A stretch of 33,352 bases of DNA, from positions 1 through 33,352 of the IMG/VR virus record IMGVR_UViG_3300027963_000196; one strand, given 5' to 3'. This document shows positions 8,307 through 14,383 of this stretch, piece after piece (within the stretch, counting starts at the first letter, position 1; each line of letters opens with the position of its first letter). A model generated the notes under the pieces. It worked only from the letters and a program-made list of their open reading frames with translations, was not told where the DNA came from and searched no databases. The stretch comes from a virus. The position numbers were made by a program, and so were the translations under genes.

Positions 8307-8427
8307 TTATTAATTCTGTTTGTTTTGCTCTGGATAAACGCGTTACATTATAAAGCGTAGTTTTATTTTTTAACTGTAAATATGCAGTTAAAGCAGCAAG
8401 AGCCTCTTTTATAATACTAAGTAACAT
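8152..8427 (-). CDS. Inner-membrane spanin-like protein (Rz-like)
   Basis: A 91-residue protein with a short, only moderately hydrophobic N-terminus (LLSIIKEALAALTAYLQL) followed by a charged region likely to form a helix or coiled coil (SRAKQTELINEIEKLRN, then DLMRNELLDERRF). Its last 155 bases overlap the lipoprotein gene in a different frame, as in Rz/Rz1. The membrane segment is weak, so the assignment rests mostly on gene order: holin-like, this gene, lipoprotein. An AAGGA sequence about 11 bases upstream of the start may act as a ribosome binding site. Confidence 0.58.
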   Translation of the reverse strand: MLLSIIKEALAALTAYLQLKNKTTLYNVTRLSRAKQTELINEIEKLRNTGTNASSDRADLMRNELLDERRFLSDISAFYIKAESKPVSTNK

Positions 8428-8444
8428 AAGTTATGTTCCTTATA

Positions 8445-8645
8445 TTAAACTCCTTTATCCTTCGCTTTACCGATATTAAGAGCTAAGAAGTCAAGTATTT
8501 TATATACCCATGCAAACTTAGAATTAGGATTAGGTGTTGGGGTGAGAGCAGCAATAGCAGAAGCCAAAGCGATAACACTTGAGGCTACATTATACCAAGA
8601 TTGTGATTGAAAAAATTCTATAGCTTTTGTAAAAATCTCTGTCAT
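8445..8645 (-). CDS. Small holin-like membrane protein
   Basis: A 66-residue protein with SWYNVASSVIALASAIAALTPTP as its hydrophobic segment, then SKFAWVYKILDFLALNIGKAKDKG. I recall this pattern (VIAxASAIAALTPTP, Y-K-xxDxLALNxGKAK) in small phage proteins next to lysis genes, often labelled holin-like. There is a single likely transmembrane helix with a basic tail. A perfect late box stands upstream, and the start is divergent from the endolysin gene. The holin role is inferred from location and hydrophobicity. Confidence 0.6.
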   Translation of the reverse strand: MTEIFTKAIEFFQSQSWYNVASSVIALASAIAALTPTPNPNSKFAWVYKILDFLALNIGKAKDKGV

Positions 8646-8653
8646 AATATAAT

Positions 8654-8661
8654 TATTTATA
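8654..8661 (-). promoter_or_regulatory. Late promoter box of the holin/spanin operon
   Basis: Minus-strand TATAAATA, a perfect T4-type late box, ends 8 bases before the ATG at 8645. It reads toward the holin-like and spanin-like genes. Confidence 0.7.
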
Positions 8662-8689
8662 TAAAGTAACTCTATTTTATTATTAATGT

Positions 8690-8697
8690 GATAAATA
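8690..8697 (+). promoter_or_regulatory. Late-type promoter box of the endolysin gene
   Basis: GATAAATA ends exactly 5 bases before the ATG at 8703. This position favours that ATG over the in-frame GTG at 8688, which would lie upstream of the box. Confidence 0.6.
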
Positions 8698-8702
8698 TTT
8701 TT

Positions 8703-9341
8703 ATGGATTTTAAAGATAAAGAAGTTCTTGTTAAAAGTGTACAGCGATCACTAAATCTCGTAGCTGATGGTGTAGATGGTCCCTTAACCTGGCAGACTAT
8801 CTTTAATAAAATAGTTACATCTAGCGAACAACCTAAAGATTCTAAACCAGCTAGTACTATATCTTTAGTTAAGAAGATTATCGCACTTGCTCGAGAAGAA
8901 GTTGGTGTTCGTGAGATAGGCGAAACCAATTGCGGTAAACGCGTTAATGAATATAAAGGTGCTACATATCTCGATAATACTCAAAGTTGGCCATGGTGCG
9001 CTGCTTTTATATGCTGGCTTTTTAGAGAAGCAATGAAAGGTGGAAATTATACTTTTAAGCGTCCAACAACTGCTAGTGCATGGGCTTTCGAAAACTGGGC
9101 TGAAGATCAAGACCTGTCGATCAGAATTAAAAAGCCACATAATGGTGATATAGTTGCTGGTGATATTATTATTTTTACTTTCTCTCATATTGGTCTTGCA
9201 ATTAGCGCACCTGATAAGAATGGTATGGTTCAGACTATAGAAGGTAATACTGATGATGCAGGTTCTCGAGAAGGTGGTGGTGTCTATCTTAAAGAAAGAC
9301 ATATATCTAAGATAAGAAGTAGATTACGTTTATGCGTTTAA
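8703..9341 (+). CDS. Endolysin: peptidoglycan-binding segment plus CHAP-like cysteine amidase/peptidase
   Basis: This enzyme degrades host peptidoglycan at lysis. The 212-residue protein starts with a short PG_binding_1-like segment (VLVKSVQRSLNLVADGVDG, residues 8-26, then LTWQTIF). A linker leads to a cysteine hydrolase domain: ALAREEVGVREIG, then WPWCAAFICWLF with the likely catalytic Cys99, and FSHIGLAIS with the likely His162. There is no signal peptide, so it needs the holin to leave the cytoplasm. I chose the ATG at 8703 because a late box ends 5 bases before it. It is divergent from the holin/spanin genes. Confidence 0.88.
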   Translation: MDFKDKEVLVKSVQRSLNLVADGVDGPLTWQTIFNKIVTSSEQPKDSKPASTISLVKKIIALAREEVGVREIGETNCGKRVNEYKGATYLDNTQSWPWCAAFICWLFREAMKGGNYTFKRPTTASAWAFENWAEDQDLSIRIKKPHNGDIVAGDIIIFTFSHIGLAISAPDKNGMVQTIEGNTDDAGSREGGGVYLKERHISKIRSRLRLCV

Positions 9342-9347
9342 TAAATA
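9340..9347 (+). promoter_or_regulatory. Late-type promoter box before the 66-residue gene
   Basis: AATAAATA overlaps the end of the endolysin gene and ends 6 bases before the ATG at 9354. Confidence 0.5.
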
Positions 9348-9353
9348 AAATAT

Positions 9354-9554
9354 ATGATTAAGGTAATTAATAATAATGAAGTAAAGCTTTGCTGTAATGG
9401 TCAAGGTTGTCCTGTAGTAAAAAAGTTAAGTGAGGATTCTTATCAAGTAACTGATGATGATGGTAATAAAATTATCGTCAAAAAAGCAGAACTAAAACTA
9501 ATGGCTGACGCAGTAACTACGTTAGACGGAACCAATCAATTAATCTGTGGCTGA
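9354..9554 (+). CDS. Small hypothetical protein, 66 aa
   Basis: I do not recognise this protein. It begins MIKVINNNEVKLCCNGQGCP and continues with a short beta-like region (SYQVTDDDGNKIIVKKAELK). The CCNGQGC cluster could bind metal. A late box stands in front, and the gene overlaps the next one by 8 bases, so the two are probably translated together. The position right after the endolysin suggests a late function. Confidence 0.65.
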   Translation: MIKVINNNEVKLCCNGQGCPVVKKLSEDSYQVTDDDGNKIIVKKAELKLMADAVTTLDGTNQLICG

Positions 9555-9822
9555 TTTAATTTTAACGCTATTAGCTTGTTGCGGATTTACTTTAATATTA
9601 AAGTATGGATCTATAATAAACTACATACGTAATTTTCTTATTCAGTTTCAATTTTTTAAAAATCTCTTTTTATGCTCGCTTTGTATCGGATTTTGGACCG
9701 GCTGCATTATTGGTTTATTTACTACGTACAGTTTTATCTTACTTGGGTTTGCAAGTGCCTTCTGTAGCTGGCTTGCAGACCATATAATATTATTACTTAA
9801 AAATAAAATATGGCCTACGTAG
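9547..9822 (+). CDS. Small membrane protein, 91 aa, GTG start
   Basis: The protein has three hydrophobic stretches: LILTLLACCGFTLILKYG at the N-terminus, FLCSLCIGFWTGCIIGLF in the middle (about residues 40-57) and FILLGFASAFCSWLADHIIL near the end. The CxxCxGFW motif occurs in other small phage membrane proteins of unknown function. The start is GTG within the previous gene's end (GTGGCTGA overlap), an arrangement that suggests coupled translation. Its last 8 bases overlap the convergent gene at 9815-10174. A second holin or accessory lysis role is possible but not supported beyond location. Confidence 0.68.
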   Translation: MADLILTLLACCGFTLILKYGSIINYIRNFLIQFQFFKNLFLCSLCIGFWTGCIIGLFTTYSFILLGFASAFCSWLADHIILLLKNKIWPT

Positions 9823-10174
9823 GTTTATTATTTTTAAGAATGAACTCTTTTAAAATACTTAGCATATGAATTGCATATTGCATTTCATCTTTATTAGATC
9901 TATTTAAAAGATCGCTTAGTTTATCTATAACAAGCTCTGTTGATATACTACCTGTAATCTTACTTTCTTCAGCTTCAATTCGACCTGCAGTACCTGCAGC
10001 TGCTGCTACTGAGTACGCATTTGATCCTGTATTACCTTTATTAAAGTCAAGTTGACTAGGGTATGTATGCATTCCAGAATTCATTGGATTAGGAGCATAT
10101 TTAGGATTACCAGGTTCAGAAACACTCATACCGCCACCCTCATAAATTAACTGCAGTTTTTTATAATCATTCAC
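9815..10174 (-). CDS. Hypothetical late protein, probably virion-associated
   Basis: I do not recognise this 119-residue protein. The middle is Gly/Pro/Asn-rich (SEPGNPKYAPNPMNSGMH), followed by Ala-rich AYSVAAAAGTAGRIEAEESK and a helical C-terminus. I chose the GTG at 10174 because an ACTAAATA late box ends exactly 5 bases before it. The frame extends upstream to an ATG at 10228, which would place the late box inside the gene. A third option is the ATG 15 codons further in (MSVSEPG), which has a GAGGG sequence in front. Confidence 0.6.
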   Translation of the reverse strand: MNDYKKLQLIYEGGGMSVSEPGNPKYAPNPMNSGMHTYPSQLDFNKGNTGSNAYSVAAAAGTAGRIEAEESKITGSISTELVIDKLSDLLNRSNKDEMQYAIHMLSILKEFILKNNKPT

Positions 10175-10179
10175 ATATA

Positions 10180-10187
10180 TATTTAGT
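10180..10187 (-). promoter_or_regulatory. Late-type promoter box of the 119-residue gene
   Basis: Minus-strand ACTAAATA ends 5 bases before the GTG at 10174. It touches the -35 box of the divergent phosphoribosyltransferase promoter. Confidence 0.5.
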
Positions 10188-10214
10188 TGAAACCTTATTG
10201 AACTACAATATAAT
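10187..10214 (+). promoter_or_regulatory. Sigma70-like promoter of the phosphoribosyltransferase gene
   Basis: TTGAAA (10187-10192), 16 bases, TATAAT (10209-10214). The ATG at 10220 is 5 bases after the -10 box, so the transcript is predicted to be leaderless or nearly so. Confidence 0.7.
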
Positions 10215-10219
10215 AATAT

Positions 10220-10666
10220 ATGAATCAATATAAATATGATTATAATATAATAGAAACATACGTTAATTCTTTAGTCAGTCGTATTAAAGCTAAAAAGTTA
10301 GAGTTTAATTACATAGTAGGTATTGGTAGAGGCGGTCTTATTCCTGCAACAATGATAGGTTATAAATTAAACTCACCTGTTCTTAATTACGGTGTTAGTT
10401 TATATAATGATAAAAATGAATCTGAAACTTTAAAAGTATATCAAGATATAAATTTTGATGCTTTAGAATCTAATACGAAACTATTAGTAGTAGATGATAT
10501 TTGTGATACAGGTAAGACTTTTTCACATTTTAAAGAACTGAAAAAGAACAATGTTATTCAGACTACATACGCTGCATTGTTTGCTAAAGAAGCTACTATA
10601 CATCTTGTTGATATGTGTACCAATATTGTTGGTGACGAGTGGGTAATCTTTCCTTGGGATTCTTAA
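10220..10666 (+). CDS. Type I phosphoribosyltransferase
   Basis: The enzyme transfers phosphoribose from PRPP to a base. The 148-residue protein shows YIVGIGRGGLIPATMIGYKL (about residues 28-47) and the PRPP-binding loop LLVVDDICDTGKTF (about 88-101), where the two acidic residues and the DTGKT loop are diagnostic. Size and motifs resemble hypoxanthine/xanthine phosphoribosyltransferases of the Gpt type. The substrate base is not readable; purine salvage is the simplest guess. It begins an early-type operon with the next two small genes and ends 3 bases before the following gene. Confidence 0.85.
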   Translation: MNQYKYDYNIIETYVNSLVSRIKAKKLEFNYIVGIGRGGLIPATMIGYKLNSPVLNYGVSLYNDKNESETLKVYQDINFDALESNTKLLVVDDICDTGKTFSHFKELKKNNVIQTTYAALFAKEATIHLVDMCTNIVGDEWVIFPWDS

Positions 10667-10669
10667 TTT

Positions 10670-11032
10670 ATGTCATCAAAAAAAGTTACATGTATTATTA
10701 CAGGCAGTTCTTATATATTCTCCACAGAATATTATAAGAAGAAAGTAGTTGAATATAAAGATGAAGATAATCTTAAGAAATACTTCATTTTAAAAAAAGC
10801 AAAATCGTTACTTGATAGAGGATTCTCTGTTCAAGAGGTACGTAAGCATTTAGATATCGACGATAGTCAACTGATGGATTGTGATGCTCAGCCTATTCAA
10901 GATTTAATAGCTTATCATAAATTACAAAATCCAAACTCTACAAAAAAAGTTGAAAGTACTTTGAACTTTGCTACTCATAAATCGGATGATGACGTAGCTA
11001 GGTTCATAAATAATATAAGAAATTATGAATAA
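10670..11032 (+). CDS. Hypothetical protein, 120 aa
   Basis: I do not recognise a named family. The N-terminus (KKVTCIITGSSYIFSTEYY) looks like a short beta hairpin with one Cys. It is followed by helical YFILKKAKSLLDRGFSVQEV and RKHLDID, which resembles a small helix-turn-helix. The tail is DDDVARFINNIRNYE. A DNA- or RNA-polymerase-binding role would fit, but this is only a guess from shape. It lies between the phosphoribosyltransferase and a small gene it overlaps by 8 bases. Confidence 0.65.
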   Translation: MSSKKVTCIITGSSYIFSTEYYKKKVVEYKDEDNLKKYFILKKAKSLLDRGFSVQEVRKHLDIDDSQLMDCDAQPIQDLIAYHKLQNPNSTKKVESTLNFATHKSDDDVARFINNIRNYE

Positions 11033-11255
11033 AACAAAACGATTTATCGCGTCCCAAGGTAGTGCAACTACCGTTAAAGTCTTCTTAGCTGATACAGGAC
11101 AACTTTATCGTACTATAGATACTGGTATTATTACAGCTACTCCTATTTGTACTGAATCAGAACTTACAGTAAATACAAAAGGCTCAGATGGTAAAACAGC
11201 TATAAAAATATTCGCTGTACCTTCCTTTAATCTTAAGCAGACTATTAACCTCTAA
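11025..11255 (+). CDS. Small hypothetical beta-rich protein, 76 aa
   Basis: The sequence (TVKVFLADTGQLYRTIDTG, then ELTVNTKGSDGKTAIKIFAV) alternates polar and hydrophobic residues as in a small beta sandwich or one blade of a propeller. I do not recognise the family. The start codon lies inside the previous gene (8-base overlap), so translation is probably coupled. It ends just before the nrdB promoter. Confidence 0.62.
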   Translation: MNKTKRFIASQGSATTVKVFLADTGQLYRTIDTGIITATPICTESELTVNTKGSDGKTAIKIFAVPSFNLKQTINL

Positions 11256-11260
11256 TATTA

Positions 11261-11288
11261 TTGACTTTATAATATATTATACTATAAT
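11261..11288 (+). promoter_or_regulatory. Sigma70-like promoter of nrdB
   Basis: TTGACT (11261-11266), 16 bases, TATAAT (11283-11288). The ATG at 11300 is 11 bases downstream, giving a leader of about 5 bases. Confidence 0.72.
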
Positions 11289-11299
11289 ATAATTCTACT

Positions 11300-12283
11300 A
11301 TGAGAGAACCAAGCATTTTTGAAGAACAAGTAAGTCGAAAGCCTAATAGATACCCATGGACTGAGGAGTTCATTAGAGCTATGCATGATGGTCATTGGAC
11401 TGACAAAGAGTTTACCTTTGCAGCTGATGTCCAACAATTTAAAGTTGATCTATCTGAACAAGAGCAGGAGATTATTATCAGAACTTTATCTGCTATTGGT
11501 CAGATTGAAGTAGCTGTTAAGACCTTTTGGGCTAAGCTTGGTGATAATTTACCTCATCCCTCTTTACAAGACCTTGGTTATGTAATGGCAAATATCGAAG
11601 TCATTCATAATAATGCATATGAGCGTCTCCTTAGTGTCTTAGGGTTAGAAGATATCTTCGAAAAAAATCTTAAACTAGACTTTATTCAAGGTCGAGTTAA
11701 GTATCTGCGTAAGTATACTCATAAGTTCTATAAAGACTCTAAAAAGCAATATCTATATGCATTAACTCTCTTTACTCTCTTTGTTGAGAATGCATCTCTC
11801 TTTAGTCAGTTTTATGTTATTATGTGGTTTGCACGCTTTAAGAATGTTCTTAAAGACGTTGATCAGCAAGTAAAATATACTCGTAACGAAGAAGCGTTAC
11901 ATGCATTAGCGGGTATTAGAATTATAAGTGATATTCGTAAAGAGCATCCTGAGTTATTTGATGAAGAGCTTGAACAACGTATCTCTCATGAAGCGCAAGA
12001 AGCCTTTAAAGCTGAATCGAAAATTATTGACTGGATGGTAAATGGATATAATGAAGAGAATCTTAATGCTCCTTTACTAAAAGAGTTAATTAAACAACGT
12101 CTTAATACATCTTTAGAGCAAATTGGCTTTAAACCTATCTTTGAAGTTAGAGAAGGTACTGATGAAAAGGTTCTTTGGTTTAATGAAGATCTTCTTGGTA
12201 ATGGTATGACTGATTTCTTTAGTTCACGTCCAATTGAGTACTCTAAAAATAGTCAATCCTTTAGTGAAGAAGACTTATTTTAA
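11300..12283 (+). CDS. nrdB: Class I ribonucleotide reductase small subunit NrdB
   Basis: NrdB holds the di-iron centre and tyrosyl radical used by NrdA to reduce ribonucleotides. The 327-residue protein has ligands in the expected places: Glu70 (first acidic ligand position), Glu100-x-x-His103, Glu163 in LFVENAS, and Glu198-x-x-His201 in RNEEALHA. The radical Tyr is Tyr107 (EVIHNNAY), so this looks like an active class Ia-type protein. The C-terminal tail (SQSFSEEDLF) resembles the acidic tail that docks on NrdA. nrdA starts 38 bases after the stop, behind a weaker promoter-like TACAAT at 12305. Confidence 0.95.
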   Translation: MREPSIFEEQVSRKPNRYPWTEEFIRAMHDGHWTDKEFTFAADVQQFKVDLSEQEQEIIIRTLSAIGQIEVAVKTFWAKLGDNLPHPSLQDLGYVMANIEVIHNNAYERLLSVLGLEDIFEKNLKLDFIQGRVKYLRKYTHKFYKDSKKQYLYALTLFTLFVENASLFSQFYVIMWFARFKNVLKDVDQQVKYTRNEEALHALAGIRIISDIRKEHPELFDEELEQRISHEAQEAFKAESKIIDWMVNGYNEENLNAPLLKELIKQRLNTSLEQIGFKPIFEVREGTDEKVLWFNEDLLGNGMTDFFSSRPIEYSKNSQSFSEEDLF

Positions 12284-12304
12284 TTCATAGCAATCCTAAT
12301 GAAC

Positions 12305-12310
12305 TACAAT
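12305..12310 (+). promoter_or_regulatory. Possible -10 box upstream of nrdA
   Basis: TACAAT lies 11 bases before the ATG at 12322. The -35 region (ATTCAT near 12283) is weak. The surrounding GAACTACAATA resembles the start region of the phosphoribosyltransferase gene. Confidence 0.35.
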
Positions 12311-12321
12311 AAAATATAATT

Positions 12322-13389
12322 ATGTTATCATATGAATGGCTTAATGCAGACTCTCGTAAATTTCTTGAACGTGGTTATCTAAAGGTAGGTGAGACTCCTG
12401 AAGAAAGAATCTCAGATATAGCTAATGCTGCTGAACGATATTTAAATATTGAAGGCTTCGCATTGAAGTTTATGACCTACATGGCACATGGGTTCTATTC
12501 TCTATCTTCTCCTATCTGGTCTAATTTTGGTAGAGATAGAGGCTTACCTATCTCTTGTTTTGGTAGCTATATTCCTGACGATATGGAGAAGATTCTCTAT
12601 AAAGTTAGCGAAGTAGGTACTATGTCTAAGGTAGGAGGTGGTACTTCTGCATATTTTGGTGAAGTACGTAAGCGAGGTGCTCCTATTAGTGATGGAGGTA
12701 GTGCTACGGGAGTGCATCATCAACTTACTGTATTCAACTCTCTTATTAGTTATGTCTCTCAAAGTAATGTTAGACGAGGATCCTTTGCTGCTTATCTACC
12801 TGTTGATCATGGAGATATTGAAGAGTTCTTAGAGATTAAAAGCGCTGGTAATAGTATTCAAGACGTTTCCTTTGGAGTATGTGTAACAGATGAATGGCTA
12901 GCTGATATGAAAGCTGGTGATAAGCATAAACGTAAAATATGGGGCAAAGTAATTCAAAAGCGTTTTGAGACAGGATACCCTTATGTCTTCTTTACAGATA
13001 ATGCTAATAATCAAGCTCCTCAAGTTTATAAAGATAAGGGTTTAAAAATCAACGCGAGTAATTTATGTGTCACAGGAGACACTATTATTAGTATTTTAGT
13101 TAATGAGAACGAATATCTTGAAGTGCCAATTGATAGCCTTAATTATTACTTAAAGAAATACTCTGAAGTAAAAGTTAAGTCGTATGATGTTAAAACAGAT
13201 CAAGAAGTATACTCAACTATTGAAGCTTTTGCTCAAACAGGTGAATCTTCCGAAATTATAGAAATTGAAGATGAGCAGGGTAACATCATTAAATGTACTC
13301 CAGAACATCAGATATATACAAAAAATAGAGGGTATGTGCAAGCTCAGGAATTAAAGGAGGATGATATTCTTGTAATTACTCCTGAATAA
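12322..13389 (+). CDS. nrdA: Ribonucleotide reductase large subunit, N-terminal part, fused to N-half of a split intein
   Basis: Residues 1-248 are the first half of NrdA: the LPISCFGSYIPDD region with Cys79 (first redox Cys), KVGGGTSAYFGEVRKRG, and RRGSFAAYLPVDHGDIEEFL. They stop at INASNL, just before the catalytic Cys. Residues 249-355 are an intein N-half: Cys249 begins block A (CVTGDTIISI), and block B is NIIKCTPEHQIYT, with the TxxH motif. The protein then ends at a stop codon. The C-half is in a separate gene at 14285, so active NrdA requires splicing in trans. The usual N-terminal ATP cone of NrdA is missing. Confidence 0.93.
   Translation: MLSYEWLNADSRKFLERGYLKVGETPEERISDIANAAERYLNIEGFALKFMTYMAHGFYSLSSPIWSNFGRDRGLPISCFGSYIPDDMEKILYKVSEVGTMSKVGGGTSAYFGEVRKRGAPISDGGSATGVHHQLTVFNSLISYVSQSNVRRGSFAAYLPVDHGDIEEFLEIKSAGNSIQDVSFGVCVTDEWLADMKAGDKHKRKIWGKVIQKRFETGYPYVFFTDNANNQAPQVYKDKGLKINASNLCVTGDTIISILVNENEYLEVPIDSLNYYLKKYSEVKVKSYDVKTDQEVYSTIEAFAQTGESSEIIEIEDEQGNIIKCTPEHQIYTKNRGYVQAQELKEDDILVITPE
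13066..13386 (+). other. Split intein N-half (IntN) in nrdA
   Basis: 107 codons from Cys249 of the nrdA N-part to its stop. Block A has the nucleophilic Cys1 and block B has TPEH. The insertion is between Leu and the thiyl-radical Cys of the NLC motif. Confidence 0.9.
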
Positions 13390-13407
13390 TATGTATCGTG
13401 TAGACTA

Positions 13408-13446
13408 AATATATCTGTGCAGTAATGTTTTCTGCACAGATATATT
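13408..13446 (+). promoter_or_regulatory. Perfect 15-bp hairpin directly before the HNH gene start
   Basis: AATATATCTGTGCAG (13408-13422) pairs perfectly with CTGCACAGATATATT (13432-13446) around a 9-base loop. The start codon of the HNH gene begins at 13447, the next base. There is no U-run, so it is less like a terminator than a translation- or transcript-control element; it could also be a protein-binding palindrome. Confidence 0.8.
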
Positions 13447-14262
13447 ATGAATTATAAACAAATACACGATAACTTTATTACTTATATACAGAAATCTACA
13501 CCTAGAGAAAGGTTAACTATACGCAATCCTAATGATCAGAGACTAATGAAGACTGCAATATATCAAGAAGTTCATCATATAATTCCTAGATCGTTAGGCG
13601 GTATAGATGAGCTATACAATCTCGTTGCTGTACTTCCTGAGGAGCATATTTTCTTACACATGTTAAGGTATAAAATATACAGAAAACGAGAAGATATGCT
13701 CGCAGTAAGATTTACATTGAATGGTTATAATAACGGTAATAATGTAAAAGGTAAGTTTAAGTTTATTTTAAACAAAAAAATAAGAATGGGTTACGCGTGG
13801 TTAAAATCACATTCAACATATTTAAGAAAAACAGAAGGCTGGCAGACTTCAGAAGGTAGGAATCGCATTTCAGCAGCAAGGAAAGGTACAATTGTTGTTA
13901 AGGATATTCATACTAATACTATAATAGGATCTGTACCTACAACACATCCTAATGTTCTCTCAGGTCAATGGGTACACCACACAAAGGGTCGAAAAATATC
14001 TAATGTAGAAAAACAAATGAGAAGCAAAATGGGATCAGGTAATAAAAACAATAATTACTCTGGATTAACAGATGATTATTTTATTAAAAGGGGTATAGAA
14101 TTATATATTGAGTTTGGATATATACCAACATGGCCAAGTATAATTAAACTTGCAGAACTTAGAAATTTTAGGTGGTTAAAGGGTCTCGCTAAGTGTAGAT
14201 TCAATGGCTTAGGTAAGCGAGGGTTTTATGCAGCCGTTGAAGAACAACTACCAAATAAATAA
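13447..14262 (+). CDS. HNH homing endonuclease between the two intein halves
   Basis: A 271-residue endonuclease. The HNH core is QEVHHIIPRSLGGIDELYNL (residues 40-59) with His43/His44, Asn58 and a following His67. A NUMOD-like DNA-binding stretch follows: KGTIVVKDIHTNTIIG, then LSGQWVHHTKGR (about 146-182). The C-terminal region (DYFIKRGIELYIEFGYIPTW) may also bind DNA. It probably cuts intein-free nrdA and so spreads the insertion. It is a free-standing gene in the same reading frame as the nrdA N-part, separated by two in-frame stops and a hairpin. No Shine-Dalgarno is seen. Confidence 0.88.
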   Translation: MNYKQIHDNFITYIQKSTPRERLTIRNPNDQRLMKTAIYQEVHHIIPRSLGGIDELYNLVAVLPEEHIFLHMLRYKIYRKREDMLAVRFTLNGYNNGNNVKGKFKFILNKKIRMGYAWLKSHSTYLRKTEGWQTSEGRNRISAARKGTIVVKDIHTNTIIGSVPTTHPNVLSGQWVHHTKGRKISNVEKQMRSKMGSGNKNNNYSGLTDDYFIKRGIELYIEFGYIPTWPSIIKLAELRNFRWLKGLAKCRFNGLGKRGFYAAVEEQLPNK

Positions 14263-14284
14263 TACTAAACAGATAAAAAATTAT

Positions 14285-14383
14285 ATGATAAAAATAAAGA
14301 GATATAAAAAAGTAGAGCCGGTTTATGATATTACTGTATCTAAAGTAGCAAATTTTTTCGCTAATAAAATTCTAGTTCATAAC
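14285..14383 (+). other. Split intein C-half (IntC)
   Basis: 33 codons ending in His-Asn directly before the Cys codon TGT at 14384-14386. The block F and G spacing and length match natural split intein C-halves. Confidence 0.9.

Noticed and set aside
8688-8702. GTG at 8688 as start of the endolysin
   Set aside because: The late box GATAAATA at 8690-8697 lies downstream of it, while the ATG at 8703 has the standard 5-base distance to the box.
8865-9302. Long minus-strand frame opposite the endolysin
   Set aside because: It lies entirely opposite a clear endolysin gene and shows no known motif.
13408-13446. The hairpin before the HNH gene as a standard terminator
   Set aside because: No U-run follows the stem; the base after the stem is the start codon. 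A regulatory hairpin is more likely, although partial termination cannot be excluded.
14228-14284. ATG at 14228 as start of the intein C-half gene
   Set aside because: It overlaps the HNH gene end and would add 19 residues; the ATG at 14285 gives a C-half of normal length (33 residues).
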